Part shown: piece by piece, positions 26,286 through 34,088 of the stretch | Position numbering within the stretch: the stretch's first letter is position 1 | Layout of the letters: each line of letters opens with the position of its first letter | Assembly (NCBI RefSeq): GCF_029891575.1 | Contig: NZ_JARZHF010000003.1 | Location: 372,001 to 436,000 of the forward strand | Direction: 5' to 3' | Length of the DNA stretch: 64,000 nt | Source: Salipaludibacillus daqingensis | Lineage (GTDB): Bacteria > Bacillota > Bacilli > Bacillales > Salisediminibacteriaceae | Notes under the pieces: generated by a model | Told to the model about the DNA's origin: nothing | Database searches by the model: none | What the model saw: the letters and a program-made list of their open reading frames with translations, nothing else | Translations under genes and position numbers: made by a program

Positions 26286-28333
26286 CGACGAACGCCTCCC
26301 TTCCGTAACGAAACGTAAATATCAAAAAACGGAGAACTAAGCTCCGGAGACTCTTTCCCTGGATACGATTCTAGCCGAGTGCTAATGAGTGCATTGACCG
26401 GCTCCTTTCCAGCCTGATTCATGATCACCACATTTTTCGGCGTGGACGCATCCAGCTCAACCAACCCTTCCATATCCCCTTGTTCATTATATACAACAAG
26501 CACATCCCCAGTTTCCACTCCGATCTGTTTTCCTACTTCTCGATTGATTTTTATATCAAACGAAGACTCATAAGCTTCAAACCAATCCACTTGACCAAAC
26601 TGAGAATGAAGTTTTAATAACGACTGCGGGGTTAATAGTAAAAACGGGTGATTCGCATTCTCTCTATCACGTTGATAAATCGGGAAAGGTGAAAGACCAT
26701 CTTCCACTGCTTTTTTTGAAAAAAACGTAAAAGGTTTTGGCTTCGCCTTTAAAATCTGTTGAAACTCCTCAAACTGTGATCGAAAATGAGCTGGTTTTTC
26801 GATTAAGTCTTGCCATGATTTAATCGAATAGTTTTCTTTCACCTCATCAGTCACTTCTTTTTCGATCCAGTCTTTTGCTTCTAGTTCTACAGGAAATCGT
26901 GAAAACCCAGGCTGCTTCTCATTTAATTTCATCGCTAATTCTCTCGCAACTTGTAAGTCACTTTTCGCCTCATAAACGGGTTCGATTGCTTTCTGATTAT
27001 AAGAAAGCCAGTGATTCCAGTAGCTCACATGAAGGTCCATTTCCTCGAATTGCGTTGTCGCTGGCAAAACAATATCTGCCATTTTCGCTGTATGTGACAT
27101 GGTCACATCACTAACAACAACCATCTCTAGCTGTGACATGAGACGATCCCATTCCCTGATATTTTGATCCTGACTAAGTGGATTTCGGGAATGAATCCAT
27201 AAAAACTCCACTGGAGGATCGTCTAATTTAAGTAACTCCGAAGCGAAGTGATTGATATTCACTTCTCTATTCTGCTCATTCTTTTGATTGTTGTCCTTCA
27301 ATATTTTTAAAGGCATGTTTTCCACTTCAGGATGAAAATAATATAAGCCACCTCGCTTAATAAAGCGATTTCCTGAAACAGTCACTAACGCATCGATTGC
27401 ACGGACATTTTGCACACTCATTTTTCGTCGTTGCAGACCGTAACCTATCCACGTCGCAACTGGTGTCCTCGTTCCATATAAACTCGTCAATTCAGCGATT
27501 GCTTCTTCGCAAACACCAGTTTCTTCACAAACTTCTTTCATATCAAGGTTCCTTAATATGTCTGCATAGTGATCCCATCCACTTATCTGTTTTCTTAATT
27601 CCCATTCCTCAACGAGCGCGGAGTCGACAAGCCTTTTCGTCAAACCCATCGCAAGCAGCCCGTCCGTTCCCGGTCGAATTTGGATATACATGTCGGCCAC
27701 TTTCGCCGTTTCGGTAAAAATAGGGTCAATTACGATCAATTTTGCTCCTTGATCTCTGGCCGCATGAATAAACTTCATCTGCTGAATATTTGTTCTTGCA
27801 GGATTACTTCCCCAAATAACAACCAGTTTTGCATAAGCCATTTCCTCGGGAGGTGGACTATATTCAAAAGGTAAATTATATTTTAAGGCCTGTCTCCCTG
27901 TTCCTAGACAAGGATTTCCAACTGGTTTCGTATGGGAACCAAAACTCTCAAATAACCCTTCGATCGCAAAATGAAGCAATCCAAGGTTTCCGGAAAATTT
28001 ATTATATGCTAACGATTGATTCGACCCGTGACGATTCCTTAACGCGACCATCTTTTCAGAAATAATATCGTACGCCTCATCCCAAGTTATCCTTTGCCAA
28101 TTCCCTGACCCACGTTTCGTTTGCATTAAAGGATACTTCAAACGCTCAGGGCTATTCACATACTGAGAGTAACCATATCCCTTCGCACATAACTTTCCTT
28201 TCGTAAAACCGTGGGAAGGATCACCAACAACTTTTACCACTTTACCAGCTTTTACATGGGTGATCATGCTACACGTAGAAAAGCAGTTTCTCGGACAAAC
28301 ATTTTTATATAATGTTACCTCCTCTTCCATCAT
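26282..28333 (-). CDS. Cytosolic molybdopterin oxidoreductase of unknown substrate
   Basis: This 683-residue Mo-bis-MGD enzyme lacks a twin-arginine signal, so it should remain in the cytosol. The N-terminal [4Fe-4S] site is CPRNCFSTC with GKLCAKGYGY. Cofactor blocks include ERLKYPLMQTKRG, LVVIWGSNPARTN, VIDPIFTETAKVADMYIQ, VVSDVTMSHTAKMADIVLPA and the C-terminal GVETGDVLVVYNEQGD. A cysteine in GNPCLGTGRQALKYN (about 140) is a candidate Mo ligand, which I infer only from its position. At 683 residues it is shorter than DmsA and similar in size to YyaE-type or polysulfide/thiosulfate-type enzymes. GGAGG precedes the first ATG; a GTG two codons earlier overlaps that site. It follows the PucR-type regulator by 12 bases. 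Confidence 0.85.
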   Translation of the reverse strand: MMEEEVTLYKNVCPRNCFSTCSMITHVKAGKVVKVVGDPSHGFTKGKLCAKGYGYSQYVNSPERLKYPLMQTKRGSGNWQRITWDEAYDIISEKMVALRNRHGSNQSLAYNKFSGNLGLLHFAIEGLFESFGSHTKPVGNPCLGTGRQALKYNLPFEYSPPPEEMAYAKLVVIWGSNPARTNIQQMKFIHAARDQGAKLIVIDPIFTETAKVADMYIQIRPGTDGLLAMGLTKRLVDSALVEEWELRKQISGWDHYADILRNLDMKEVCEETGVCEEAIAELTSLYGTRTPVATWIGYGLQRRKMSVQNVRAIDALVTVSGNRFIKRGGLYYFHPEVENMPLKILKDNNQKNEQNREVNINHFASELLKLDDPPVEFLWIHSRNPLSQDQNIREWDRLMSQLEMVVVSDVTMSHTAKMADIVLPATTQFEEMDLHVSYWNHWLSYNQKAIEPVYEAKSDLQVARELAMKLNEKQPGFSRFPVELEAKDWIEKEVTDEVKENYSIKSWQDLIEKPAHFRSQFEEFQQILKAKPKPFTFFSKKAVEDGLSPFPIYQRDRENANHPFLLLTPQSLLKLHSQFGQVDWFEAYESSFDIKINREVGKQIGVETGDVLVVYNEQGDMEGLVELDASTPKNVVIMNQAGKEPVNALISTRLESYPGKESPELSSPFFDIYVSLRKGGVRR

Positions 28334-28345
28334 GATCACCTCCAG

Positions 28346-29569
28346 TTAGTTGTATGATATTTTCCTTAATTCTCTAATTTTAAAGGCGACAGCGATATTG
28401 ATCTTTGTCGACATGTCATCTAAGTCTATCTGCAATAACTCTTCTACTTTTGCTAATCGATATCGAACCGTATTCCGATGCAAAAACATCGCTTCTGCTG
28501 TTTGTTTCAAGTCGCAGTTATTCAAAATATATCCTTCTAATGTATCAATAAGGGAGAAGTCACTTTGTTTTTCATAACTTAACAATTCATCGAACGTGTC
28601 TTGATAGAATTCATGTAACTCCTGTGGATCATGATGATAGATCAATTTCATTAACCCTATGTCTTTGAAAAATATCACATCACTCTCCTGAATCCCTTCT
28701 TCTAACCCACGAGCAATTTTTGCTTCTTGATAGGAACGAAACCACTCGGTTGGCTCAGTATACATTCTCCCTGCTCCAACCGAGAGCTTTCGACCTTCTA
28801 ACAAAGGTTCCGAAACTTTTTTTAATAATGAGATGGTCTGTTTTACCGATTCATACTTTTCCTTTTTTGTGCCACGATCTTTTAATGGAAGAAGTAAAAT
28901 AATTTCCTCTCTTTTATTCAAAAGCACAGGAACGATCATTTTCTTCGTCAATGTCACTTCGAATTGACGGTAAAGCCTGTCCAAAAACCTATCATCATTA
29001 GAATAAATTTCATAATCTAACAATTCAAAGACGATGGCAATATGCGGCACAGAAAAATCCCACCCCCATATTTTACCTTTGGAGAGGATGTCTGATTTCG
29101 ACTTCATGTTTCCATATAGGAGATCGAATATGAATGCTTCTCTATACTGACGCCCCTCTTCGGTAAGCTCCTTCTGCTTTTGTCGTTCAATAAGCACTGA
29201 CCGAGCAAGCAGTTGAACTCCTTGATTCCAATCACGGTGTTTCAAAAGTTGATCGCTAGTTGACTTGCGGATATAAAGAGCAGCAAACTTCACGGATTCT
29301 TCAGTAAGGGCAACACTCGCTGCCTCCCACGATTGACCAGTATGATCATTGAGAACTTGATAACTTCCATCATCATAAACATATGTCATCTCAGGAGAGA
29401 GAAGTTTTCCATCTTCAACAGAATGCGCCAACGTCTGATACAAATCATCGGTTAAAACCGCTTCACATTCGAAGAAACGACAAAATTGTCTAAGAATCCC
29501 ACCATATCCTCGACCATCTGATAACTCTTCCATTATCCCCATTGTGAGGAGGTGAATATCCCGTTCCAT
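28346..29569 (-). CDS. PucR/CdaR-family transcriptional regulator
   Basis: This 407-residue regulator ends in the PucR-type helix-turn-helix: GYILNNCDLKQTAEAMFLHR followed by NTVRYRLAKVEELLQIDLDD. The N-terminal 130 residues resemble a ligand-sensing domain, and a central GGDEF-like region (about 170-290, SVGAGRMYTEPTEWFRSYQEAKIA) is typical of CdaR relatives. PucR-type regulators respond to purines, sugar acids or amino acid derivatives. Here the gene is the first of a three-gene operon with a molybdopterin enzyme and an iron-sulfur protein. This suggests it senses that enzyme's substrate. Molybdenum hydroxylases are the usual partner of PucR in purine breakdown, but the enzyme here is of the DMSO-reductase superfamily. 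Confidence 0.87.
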   Translation of the reverse strand: MERDIHLLTMGIMEELSDGRGYGGILRQFCRFFECEAVLTDDLYQTLAHSVEDGKLLSPEMTYVYDDGSYQVLNDHTGQSWEAASVALTEESVKFAALYIRKSTSDQLLKHRDWNQGVQLLARSVLIERQKQKELTEEGRQYREAFIFDLLYGNMKSKSDILSKGKIWGWDFSVPHIAIVFELLDYEIYSNDDRFLDRLYRQFEVTLTKKMIVPVLLNKREEIILLLPLKDRGTKKEKYESVKQTISLLKKVSEPLLEGRKLSVGAGRMYTEPTEWFRSYQEAKIARGLEEGIQESDVIFFKDIGLMKLIYHHDPQELHEFYQDTFDELLSYEKQSDFSLIDTLEGYILNNCDLKQTAEAMFLHRNTVRYRLAKVEELLQIDLDDMSTKINIAVAFKIRELRKISYN

Positions 29570-29740
29570 ACCTCATCACCTTTCCTCTCTATGCTCTAGT
29601 AAATATACGATCTATCTTTACTTCTATTCTGCCACAAAATATGTCGTATTCTGACGACCATTCGTGAATGTTTTGTGAGAAGAAAAATTTACTAATTATT
29701 TTATTAGTCCCGCCTTCCGCATCTTGTAGTAGTTATCCAC

Positions 29741-29830
29741 TCATTTGTGGCGGACGTTCTTCACTTTGTTGCACTAGTCCGCATTATTGTCGCGCTCATG
29801 CACAAACTTGTTGCACTCCGCCCCATTTAA
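29741..29830. repeat. Intergenic repeat of the TTGTGGCAC family, member 2
   Basis: Three degenerate units are seen: ATTTGTGGCGGACGTTC, CTTTGTTGCACTAGTCCGCA and CTTGTTGCACTCCGCCCCA, with a linker GTCGCGCTCATGCACAAA like that in member 1 (GGCGGTCACGCTCAAA). It lies between the divergent PucR and hcp promoters. A small open frame through it is an effect of the repeat. Confidence 0.6.
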
Positions 29831-29888
29831 ACGGAAAGCCACGTGAGATTTATTTGATTTATGACTTTTTTATGACACCCAACACGTT

Positions 29889-29904
29889 TGTGATATAGGT
29901 CACT
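29889..29904 (+). promoter_or_regulatory. FNR box and promoter of hcp
   Basis: TGTGA-TATAGG-TCACT matches the Bacillus FNR consensus TGTGA-N6-TCACT. A TATCCT -10 element at 29926-29931 would start transcription near 29938, putting the box centre at -41.5, the classical position for FNR activation. This predicts strong induction of hcp without oxygen. Confidence 0.8.
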
Positions 29905-29975
29905 CACAAATGAAGATGCATCCTTTATCCTTAGTTTATACAAAAAAGCAAACAGGTATAGGGAGGAAGTTTTTT

Positions 29976-31628
29976 ATGAGTATGTTTTGTCACCAATGTC
30001 AAGAAGCACTAAGAAACACTGGCTGCGATGCAATGGCTGGGGTTTGTGGAAAAACAAGTGAGGTAGCAAATCTTCAAGATTTATTAATTTATACATTAAA
30101 AGGGGTCTCTGAATTTAATCAGCAAGCACGTAAAGCTGGCATCAATCAACCGAAAACGGAACGAGTCATTTTAGATGGTCTTTTCTCAACGATCACCAAT
30201 GCTAACTTTGATGCTGATTCTATTTCAACAAGAATCGAAAAAGCTCTTCAAGAACGAGAGTCTATCAAAGAAGCATTAAAAGCTAATGGAGTTTTCAAAC
30301 AACGTTTATATCCAGACTATGCAACATGGACTGGTCATCGATATACTTTTGAAAGAAAATCAGAAGAAAAACAAGTTGGAATTCTAGCAACTGACAACGA
30401 AGATGTTCGAAGTTTACGTTCCCTCGTTTTATTCGGTCTTAAAGGGATGGCAGCATACGCTGAGCATGCATTAAATTTAGGGCATAAAAGCAAAGAGATT
30501 GCTGACTTTATCGAAAAAGCATTAGTCGCAACAGAAGACGATACATTGGATGCCGACGATCTTGTCAATTTAGTAATGGAAACAGGGAAATACGGGGTAG
30601 ACATTATGGCGTTATTAGATGAAGCGAACACTTCTTCATACGGTCACCCAGAAATGACCGAAGTAAACATTGATGTACGTCATAATCCTGCAATTCTAGT
30701 CAGTGGACATGATTTAAAAGACTTTGAGGAACTACTTGAACAAACAGAAGGAACTGGGGTGGATATTTACACACATTCTGAAATGCTTCCAGCGAACTAC
30801 TACCCAGCATTCAAAAAATATGAGCACTTCTACGGAAATTACGGAAACGCTTGGTGGAAACAAAAAGAAGAATTCGAAAGTTTTAACGGACCTGTCCTGT
30901 TTACAACTAACTGTATCGTCCCACCAAAAGCAAGTTACAAAGATCGTATCTATACAACTGGTGCAACAGCTTATCCTGGCTTTAAACATATTCCAGATCG
31001 CGAAGAAGGTTTGAAAAAAGATTTCTCTGAAATTATTGAACATGCAAAGACGTTACCATCTCCAACAGGTATTGAAGAAGGAACAATCGTTGGTGGATTT
31101 GCCCATAATCAAGTAACGCAATTAGCAGATCAAGTAGTCGACGCTGTCAAAACAGGTGCCATCAAAAAATTCTTCGTCATGGCAGGCTGTGATGGACGAA
31201 TGAAATCACGCGATTACTATACGGATTTCGCCCAAACGCTACCACAAGATACCGTTATTTTAACTGCTGGTTGTGCAAAGTATCGCTATAACAAATTGCA
31301 ACTCGGCGACATTGGCGGCATTCCACGCGTCCTCGATGCTGGACAATGTAACGATTCTTACTCATTAGCAGTTGTTGCAATGAAACTAAAAGAGATTTTC
31401 GAGTTAAACGACATCAACGAATTACCAATTGAATACAACATTGCTTGGTATGAGCAGAAAGCTGTCATCGTTCTGTTAGCTCTCTTGTATTTAGGTGTAA
31501 AAGACATCAAACTCGGACCAACTCTCCCTGCGTTTTTATCACCAAACGTAGCAAAAGTACTCGTCGATAAGTTCGGAATCAGTGGCATAACAGAAGTGGA
31601 AGAAGACATGGAAGTTTTCATGTCATAA
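29976..31628 (+). CDS. hcp: Hydroxylamine reductase / hybrid cluster protein
   Basis: This 550-residue cytosolic iron-sulfur-oxygen protein reduces nitric oxide or hydroxylamine and is linked to nitrosative stress under anaerobiosis. The N-terminal cluster ligands are in MFCHQCQEA and [11 protein letters not shown], spaced as in class I/II Hcp. Hybrid-cluster ligands appear in [32 protein letters not shown] and [12 protein letters not shown]. The start is the ATG with AGGGAGG eight bases upstream, 66 bases inside the longest frame. The gene is monocistronic, with an FNR box upstream and a strong terminator after it. No reductase Hcr is adjacent. Confidence 0.94.
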   Translation: MSMFCHQCQEALRNTGCDAMAGVCGKTSEVANLQDLLIYTLKGVSEFNQQARKAGINQPKTERVILDGLFSTITNANFDADSISTRIEKALQERESIKEALKANGVFKQRLYPDYATWTGHRYTFERKSEEKQVGILATDNEDVRSLRSLVLFGLKGMAAYAEHALNLGHKSKEIADFIEKALVATEDDTLDADDLVNLVMETGKYGVDIMALLDEANTSSYGHPEMTEVNIDVRHNPAILVSGHDLKDFEELLEQTEGTGVDIYTHSEMLPANYYPAFKKYEHFYGNYGNAWWKQKEEFESFNGPVLFTTNCIVPPKASYKDRIYTTGATAYPGFKHIPDREEGLKKDFSEIIEHAKTLPSPTGIEEGTIVGGFAHNQVTQLADQVVDAVKTGAIKKFFVMAGCDGRMKSRDYYTDFAQTLPQDTVILTAGCAKYRYNKLQLGDIGGIPRVLDAGQCNDSYSLAVVAMKLKEIFELNDINELPIEYNIAWYEQKAVIVLLALLYLGVKDIKLGPTLPAFLSPNVAKVLVDKFGISGITEVEEDMEVFMS

Positions 31629-31648
31629 GATAAATGGACAACTCCTCC

Positions 31649-31683
31649 AACCGCCACACCTTTTTAAAAAAGGTGTGGCGGTT
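31649..31683 (+). terminator. Terminator of hcp
   Basis: AACCGCCACACCTTTTT pairs with its complement, giving a perfect stem of about 16 bases, followed by TTTAC. Confidence 0.85.
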
Positions 31684-31690
31684 TTACATT

Positions 31691-31780
31691 TTGTGCGTGA
31701 GAAAACAAGATTGTGCGTGAAAAAACGGATTTGTGCGTGAGAATGAGATTTTGTGCGTGAAAATGAGGAGTTTGTGCGTA
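31691..31780. repeat. Tandem repeat, 20-base period (TTGTGCGTGA core)
   Basis: Five copies of the core TTGTGCGTGA (last one TTGTGCGTAA) start at 31691, 31711, 31731, 31751 and about 31772. The ten bases after each core vary but are A/G-rich (GAAAACAAGA, AAAAACGGAT, GAATGAGATT). The period is exactly two helical turns. It sits between two convergent terminators and contains no gene. Confidence 0.85.
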
Positions 31781-31790
31781 ATTCTAGAAA

Positions 31791-31821
31791 AAGGTCCAAG
31801 GGGGAATCCTCCTTGGACCTT
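31791..31821 (-). terminator. Terminator of the zinc-ribbon protease gene (second copy)
   Basis: On the minus strand AAGGTCCAAGG pairs with CCTTGGACCTT and is followed by TTTCTAG. Confidence 0.8.
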
Positions 31822-31851
31822 CATTCATTTAAACTACCTAAATTATTTAAA

Positions 31852-32709
31852 TTACTCATTTTCCATTGCAAGTTGTTCGATCAAATCATCAATCTTATAA
31901 AAAGGCACACTGTATCCTATTGAAGGGTCATCTATATTTTTCGCCGCATTAATTGCGATAAGGCGTTGATCTTTTTTGGCGAGAAGTGGTCCTCCACTAT
32001 TGCCTTCTTCAATATTCGCAGATATTTCGTATAAATCTTCATATTCATATTGATCAATCGTTAAATTCAGATCAGTATTTGTGATATTTCCAGATGTAGC
32101 TGTATTACTTACACCTTGCGGACTACCCAAGGCAACTACTTCTTCCCCACTATCAAAAACACGCTCATCTTCCCTAGGGAAAGGCTCCAAACCTTTAAAC
32201 TCTTCTACTTCGAGAACAGCCACATCCATGTAGTCAGAAGAACCTTTTAGTTTACCCTCATATAAATTCCCATCTTTATCTTCCACTGAGATATATTCTT
32301 GGCCGCTAATTACGTGAGAACTTGTGAGAACTAAGCCGTCTTCATTATAGAGAAAACCTGATCCCTGCTCATGTTCAGTAGAAATCGTATAGACCGTTTC
32401 TTGCGCTCGTTCTATTGCTTCTTCTATTTGCATTGCCTGTTCTTCTTTTCTTTTTTCTATAAAACTAGGAATCTCAAATGAGCCAACATCTTTCTGAATA
32501 CTTGATCGTTCAGCTACGTTTGAAGTCGTAAATTGCTGGGCTGTGGAGGAAGAAGTATCAACAAAATAATTAGTAATTACGATTATTAATAATGCCGATG
32601 TTAATAAACCAAGCACGAGCTTCTTCCAATAAATGGAGTGCTGAGCATGACAATTGGGGCATTTTTCTTCTGGGTTATCTAAACTAAATCCGCATCTAGG
32701 ACAGTTCAT
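31852..32709 (-). CDS. Membrane-anchored zinc-ribbon/trypsin-like serine protease, copy 2
   Basis: This 285-residue protein is the paralog of the one at 13028-13885 and has the same length and order: zinc ribbon (MNCPRCGFSLD, EKCPNC), a membrane helix (about 30-50), a short linker, then a trypsin-like domain with His in LVLTSSHVISG, Asp in YMDVAVLEVEE and Ser in EEGNSGGPLL. There is again no PDZ domain. The N-terminal zinc ribbon faces the cytoplasm if the helix is a simple signal anchor. It is monocistronic. It is separated from copy 1 by 18 kb, so this is not a tandem duplication. Substrate unknown. Confidence 0.85.
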   Translation of the reverse strand: MNCPRCGFSLDNPEEKCPNCHAQHSIYWKKLVLGLLTSALLIIVITNYFVDTSSSTAQQFTTSNVAERSSIQKDVGSFEIPSFIEKRKEEQAMQIEEAIERAQETVYTISTEHEQGSGFLYNEDGLVLTSSHVISGQEYISVEDKDGNLYEGKLKGSSDYMDVAVLEVEEFKGLEPFPREDERVFDSGEEVVALGSPQGVSNTATSGNITNTDLNLTIDQYEYEDLYEISANIEEGNSGGPLLAKKDQRLIAINAAKNIDDPSIGYSVPFYKIDDLIEQLAMENE

Positions 32710-32900
32710 AGCTAGTCTCCTCCAATTATATTTGCGTCTATTATACCCTTTAAGAATAGAATTAAACAGTGAGAAAATGGATTATAACTGGGATATAAAT
32801 AGTTAGAAACCTAGCCTATTCGATATATCATTGTTAGGGAAAACGTTCCCTAAGTTGCTTTGATCGTACTCGAACTTATTGTGTTCACAAATGAATTTGC

Positions 32901-32945
32901 TGTTGTCAGACCGAAACTTGTGGCACAACCTCACATTATTATTGT
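32901..32945. repeat. Intergenic repeat of the TTGTGGCAC family, member 3
   Basis: CTGTTGTCAGACCGAAACTT continuing into GTGGCACAACCTCACATTAT resembles one unit of members 1 and 2 (AAACTTGTGGCACTAATCCC). It lies in the 314-base gap between the second protease gene and a pseudogene, where only this and a terminator are seen. Confidence 0.45.
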
Positions 32946-32974
32946 CTAATGAATTTTTGTAGATATATGCAAAA

Positions 32975-33001
32975 AAGTCTAGAGAACGAATCCCTAGACT
33001 T
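32975..33001 (-). terminator. Terminator downstream of the broken gene
   Basis: On the minus strand AAGTCTAGG pairs with CTCTAGACTT (one mismatch) and is followed by six T. It shows that the adjacent pseudogene was once transcribed leftward. Confidence 0.7.
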
Positions 33002-33023
33002 TCCTCTACTTATCTAATTTAAT

Positions 33024-33292
33024 TTATACTTCCTCTCCATTACTCATCAATTGGCGCATGTATTTCACGGGTAGAGTAGCTTCAATCGAGTCCCCATCAT
33101 CCAACGTTAGCACATATTCGGCTAAAATAAATGAGTCCCCTTTTCCTAGGATAATATTAACTTCTCATTGACAAAGTAATTATCGGAACCTTGATTTGGT
33201 TCAATAACGTACCTGCCAGCTGAAATATCGGAACCAACAGTGAAATTCTTTCTCTCCACATTTAGTTCTTTCATAAGCATGAGCGTTACCAT
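33024..33292 (-). pseudogene. Frameshifted remnant of a small secreted-type protein
   Basis: Two reading frames on the minus strand together encode one recognisable domain. The first reads NVERKNFTVGSDISAGRYVI, then EPNQGSDNYFVNE. After loss of one base near AATGAGAAGTTAATATT the second frame continues VNIILGKGDSFILAEYVLTL, then DDGDSIEATLPVKYMRQL and a stop. The pattern (FTVGxDIxxGRYVI, NxFVNExxxxILG, VTLxDGDxIE) is one I know from small Bacillus secreted or lipoprotein domains. The N-terminal signal region is not recoverable either: an in-frame TAG lies just upstream of the first ATG. A sequencing error could explain the one-base shift but not the lost N-terminus. Confidence 0.6.
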
Positions 33293-33489
33293 GTGAGACT
33301 CAGGAACCTAACGTCGGTGTTCCATTGGAGAGTAGTCTTGTTAACGTCTATCTTTGTCTTTCTTTTGAGACTTTTCTATTATACGATTATGATTAATATC
33401 ACAAATTTCTATGTATCACAAATACATTAAAACACTTGTTAACGACTTAAAGAAAAATAAATATTTTAATATAAAGGAGAGAAGCGGTA

Positions 33490-33948
33490 ATGAGAAATAT
33501 CATCCTAGTAATCATTTTCATTTTCTGTATTAATATTATTCTCTCCATTGCTTTTGTTACGGGAGGCGCATTCGACGCTGCTTCTATTCGTTCCGTTTAT
33601 CGTTCGGACCCTAACATTCTATTCTTTCTTGATTTCAGCAGTTCTTTTTATTCTATTTATTCATTTATCGAAGCACCTTCATTGATCCCACGGAAAATAA
33701 GTCATTTTATTATTTATGGCATCCTTTCTGCAGTCCTATTCATGATTACACCTATGAAAAACAACTGGCTACGAGGAGCGACCGCCATTGCTTCCTCCAC
33801 ATTTATTGGGATGATTGATGAGTTTCATCAATATTTCTTAATCTCACGAGATGGTCTCTTTATCGACATTCTCATCAACATGGCTGGCAGCATCATCTTT
33901 GTTATCGCGTTAATAAAAGTAATGAAATTCTCCCAAGAAACAGATTGA
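33490..33948 (+). CDS. VanZ-like membrane protein
   Basis: This 152-residue protein has about four membrane helices and the VanZ family pattern: a conserved Lys-His pair in PRKISHFIIYGILSA, the Asp-Glu-x-His-Gln motif in GMIDEFHQYF, and a final Asp-Asn-Gly set in DGLFIDILINMAGSI. In vancomycin clusters VanZ raises teicoplanin resistance, but stand-alone chromosomal VanZ proteins in Bacillaceae have no settled role. AAAGGAGAG lies about 8 bases before the ATG. Its stop overlaps the start of a short downstream frame (TGATG). Confidence 0.88.
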   Translation: MRNIILVIIFIFCINIILSIAFVTGGAFDAASIRSVYRSDPNILFFLDFSSSFYSIYSFIEAPSLIPRKISHFIIYGILSAVLFMITPMKNNWLRGATAIASSTFIGMIDEFHQYFLISRDGLFIDILINMAGSIIFVIALIKVMKFSQETD

Positions 33949-34088
33949 TGAGACGTATTTTTTGGTGGGTTTCGTTTGTTGCTGTGTTTGTCGGATTTGC
34001 GCTAGCCTGCTCTCATTGTTACGTTTATGTCGTAAACAAAAACGCGAAAGATCCAGAAGATCTTCCGCGTTTTATTTTGATCGAATGA
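33948..34088 (+). CDS. Possible small lipoprotein or membrane peptide coupled to the VanZ gene
   Basis: A 46-residue frame starts one base inside the vanZ-like stop (TGATG), which suggests translational coupling. It begins MRRIFWWVSFVAVFVGFALA followed by CSHC, a basic start, hydrophobic core and possible lipobox, then a short polar tail. No separate ribosome binding site is seen. The 3' part overlaps a terminator hairpin and the end of the convergent gene, which argues for caution. Confidence 0.4.
   Translation: MRRIFWWVSFVAVFVGFALACSHCYVYVVNKNAKDPEDLPRFILIE
34039..34073. terminator. Bidirectional terminator between the VanZ and RsbR-like genes
   Basis: AAAACGCG and GATC arms pair with their complements around CAGAA. 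TTTTATTTT follows on the plus strand and TTTTTGTTT on the minus strand. It overlaps the stop codon of the minus-strand gene. Confidence 0.75.

Noticed and set aside
29668-29898. 76-residue Cys-rich frame before hcp
   Set aside because: It reads through the TTGTGGCAC repeats and its amino acid pattern reflects them; it covers part of the FNR box region.
31691-31780. Possible CRISPR array
   Set aside because: The repeated core is only 10 bases, the spacers are 10 bases and A/G-rich, and no cas gene is present.
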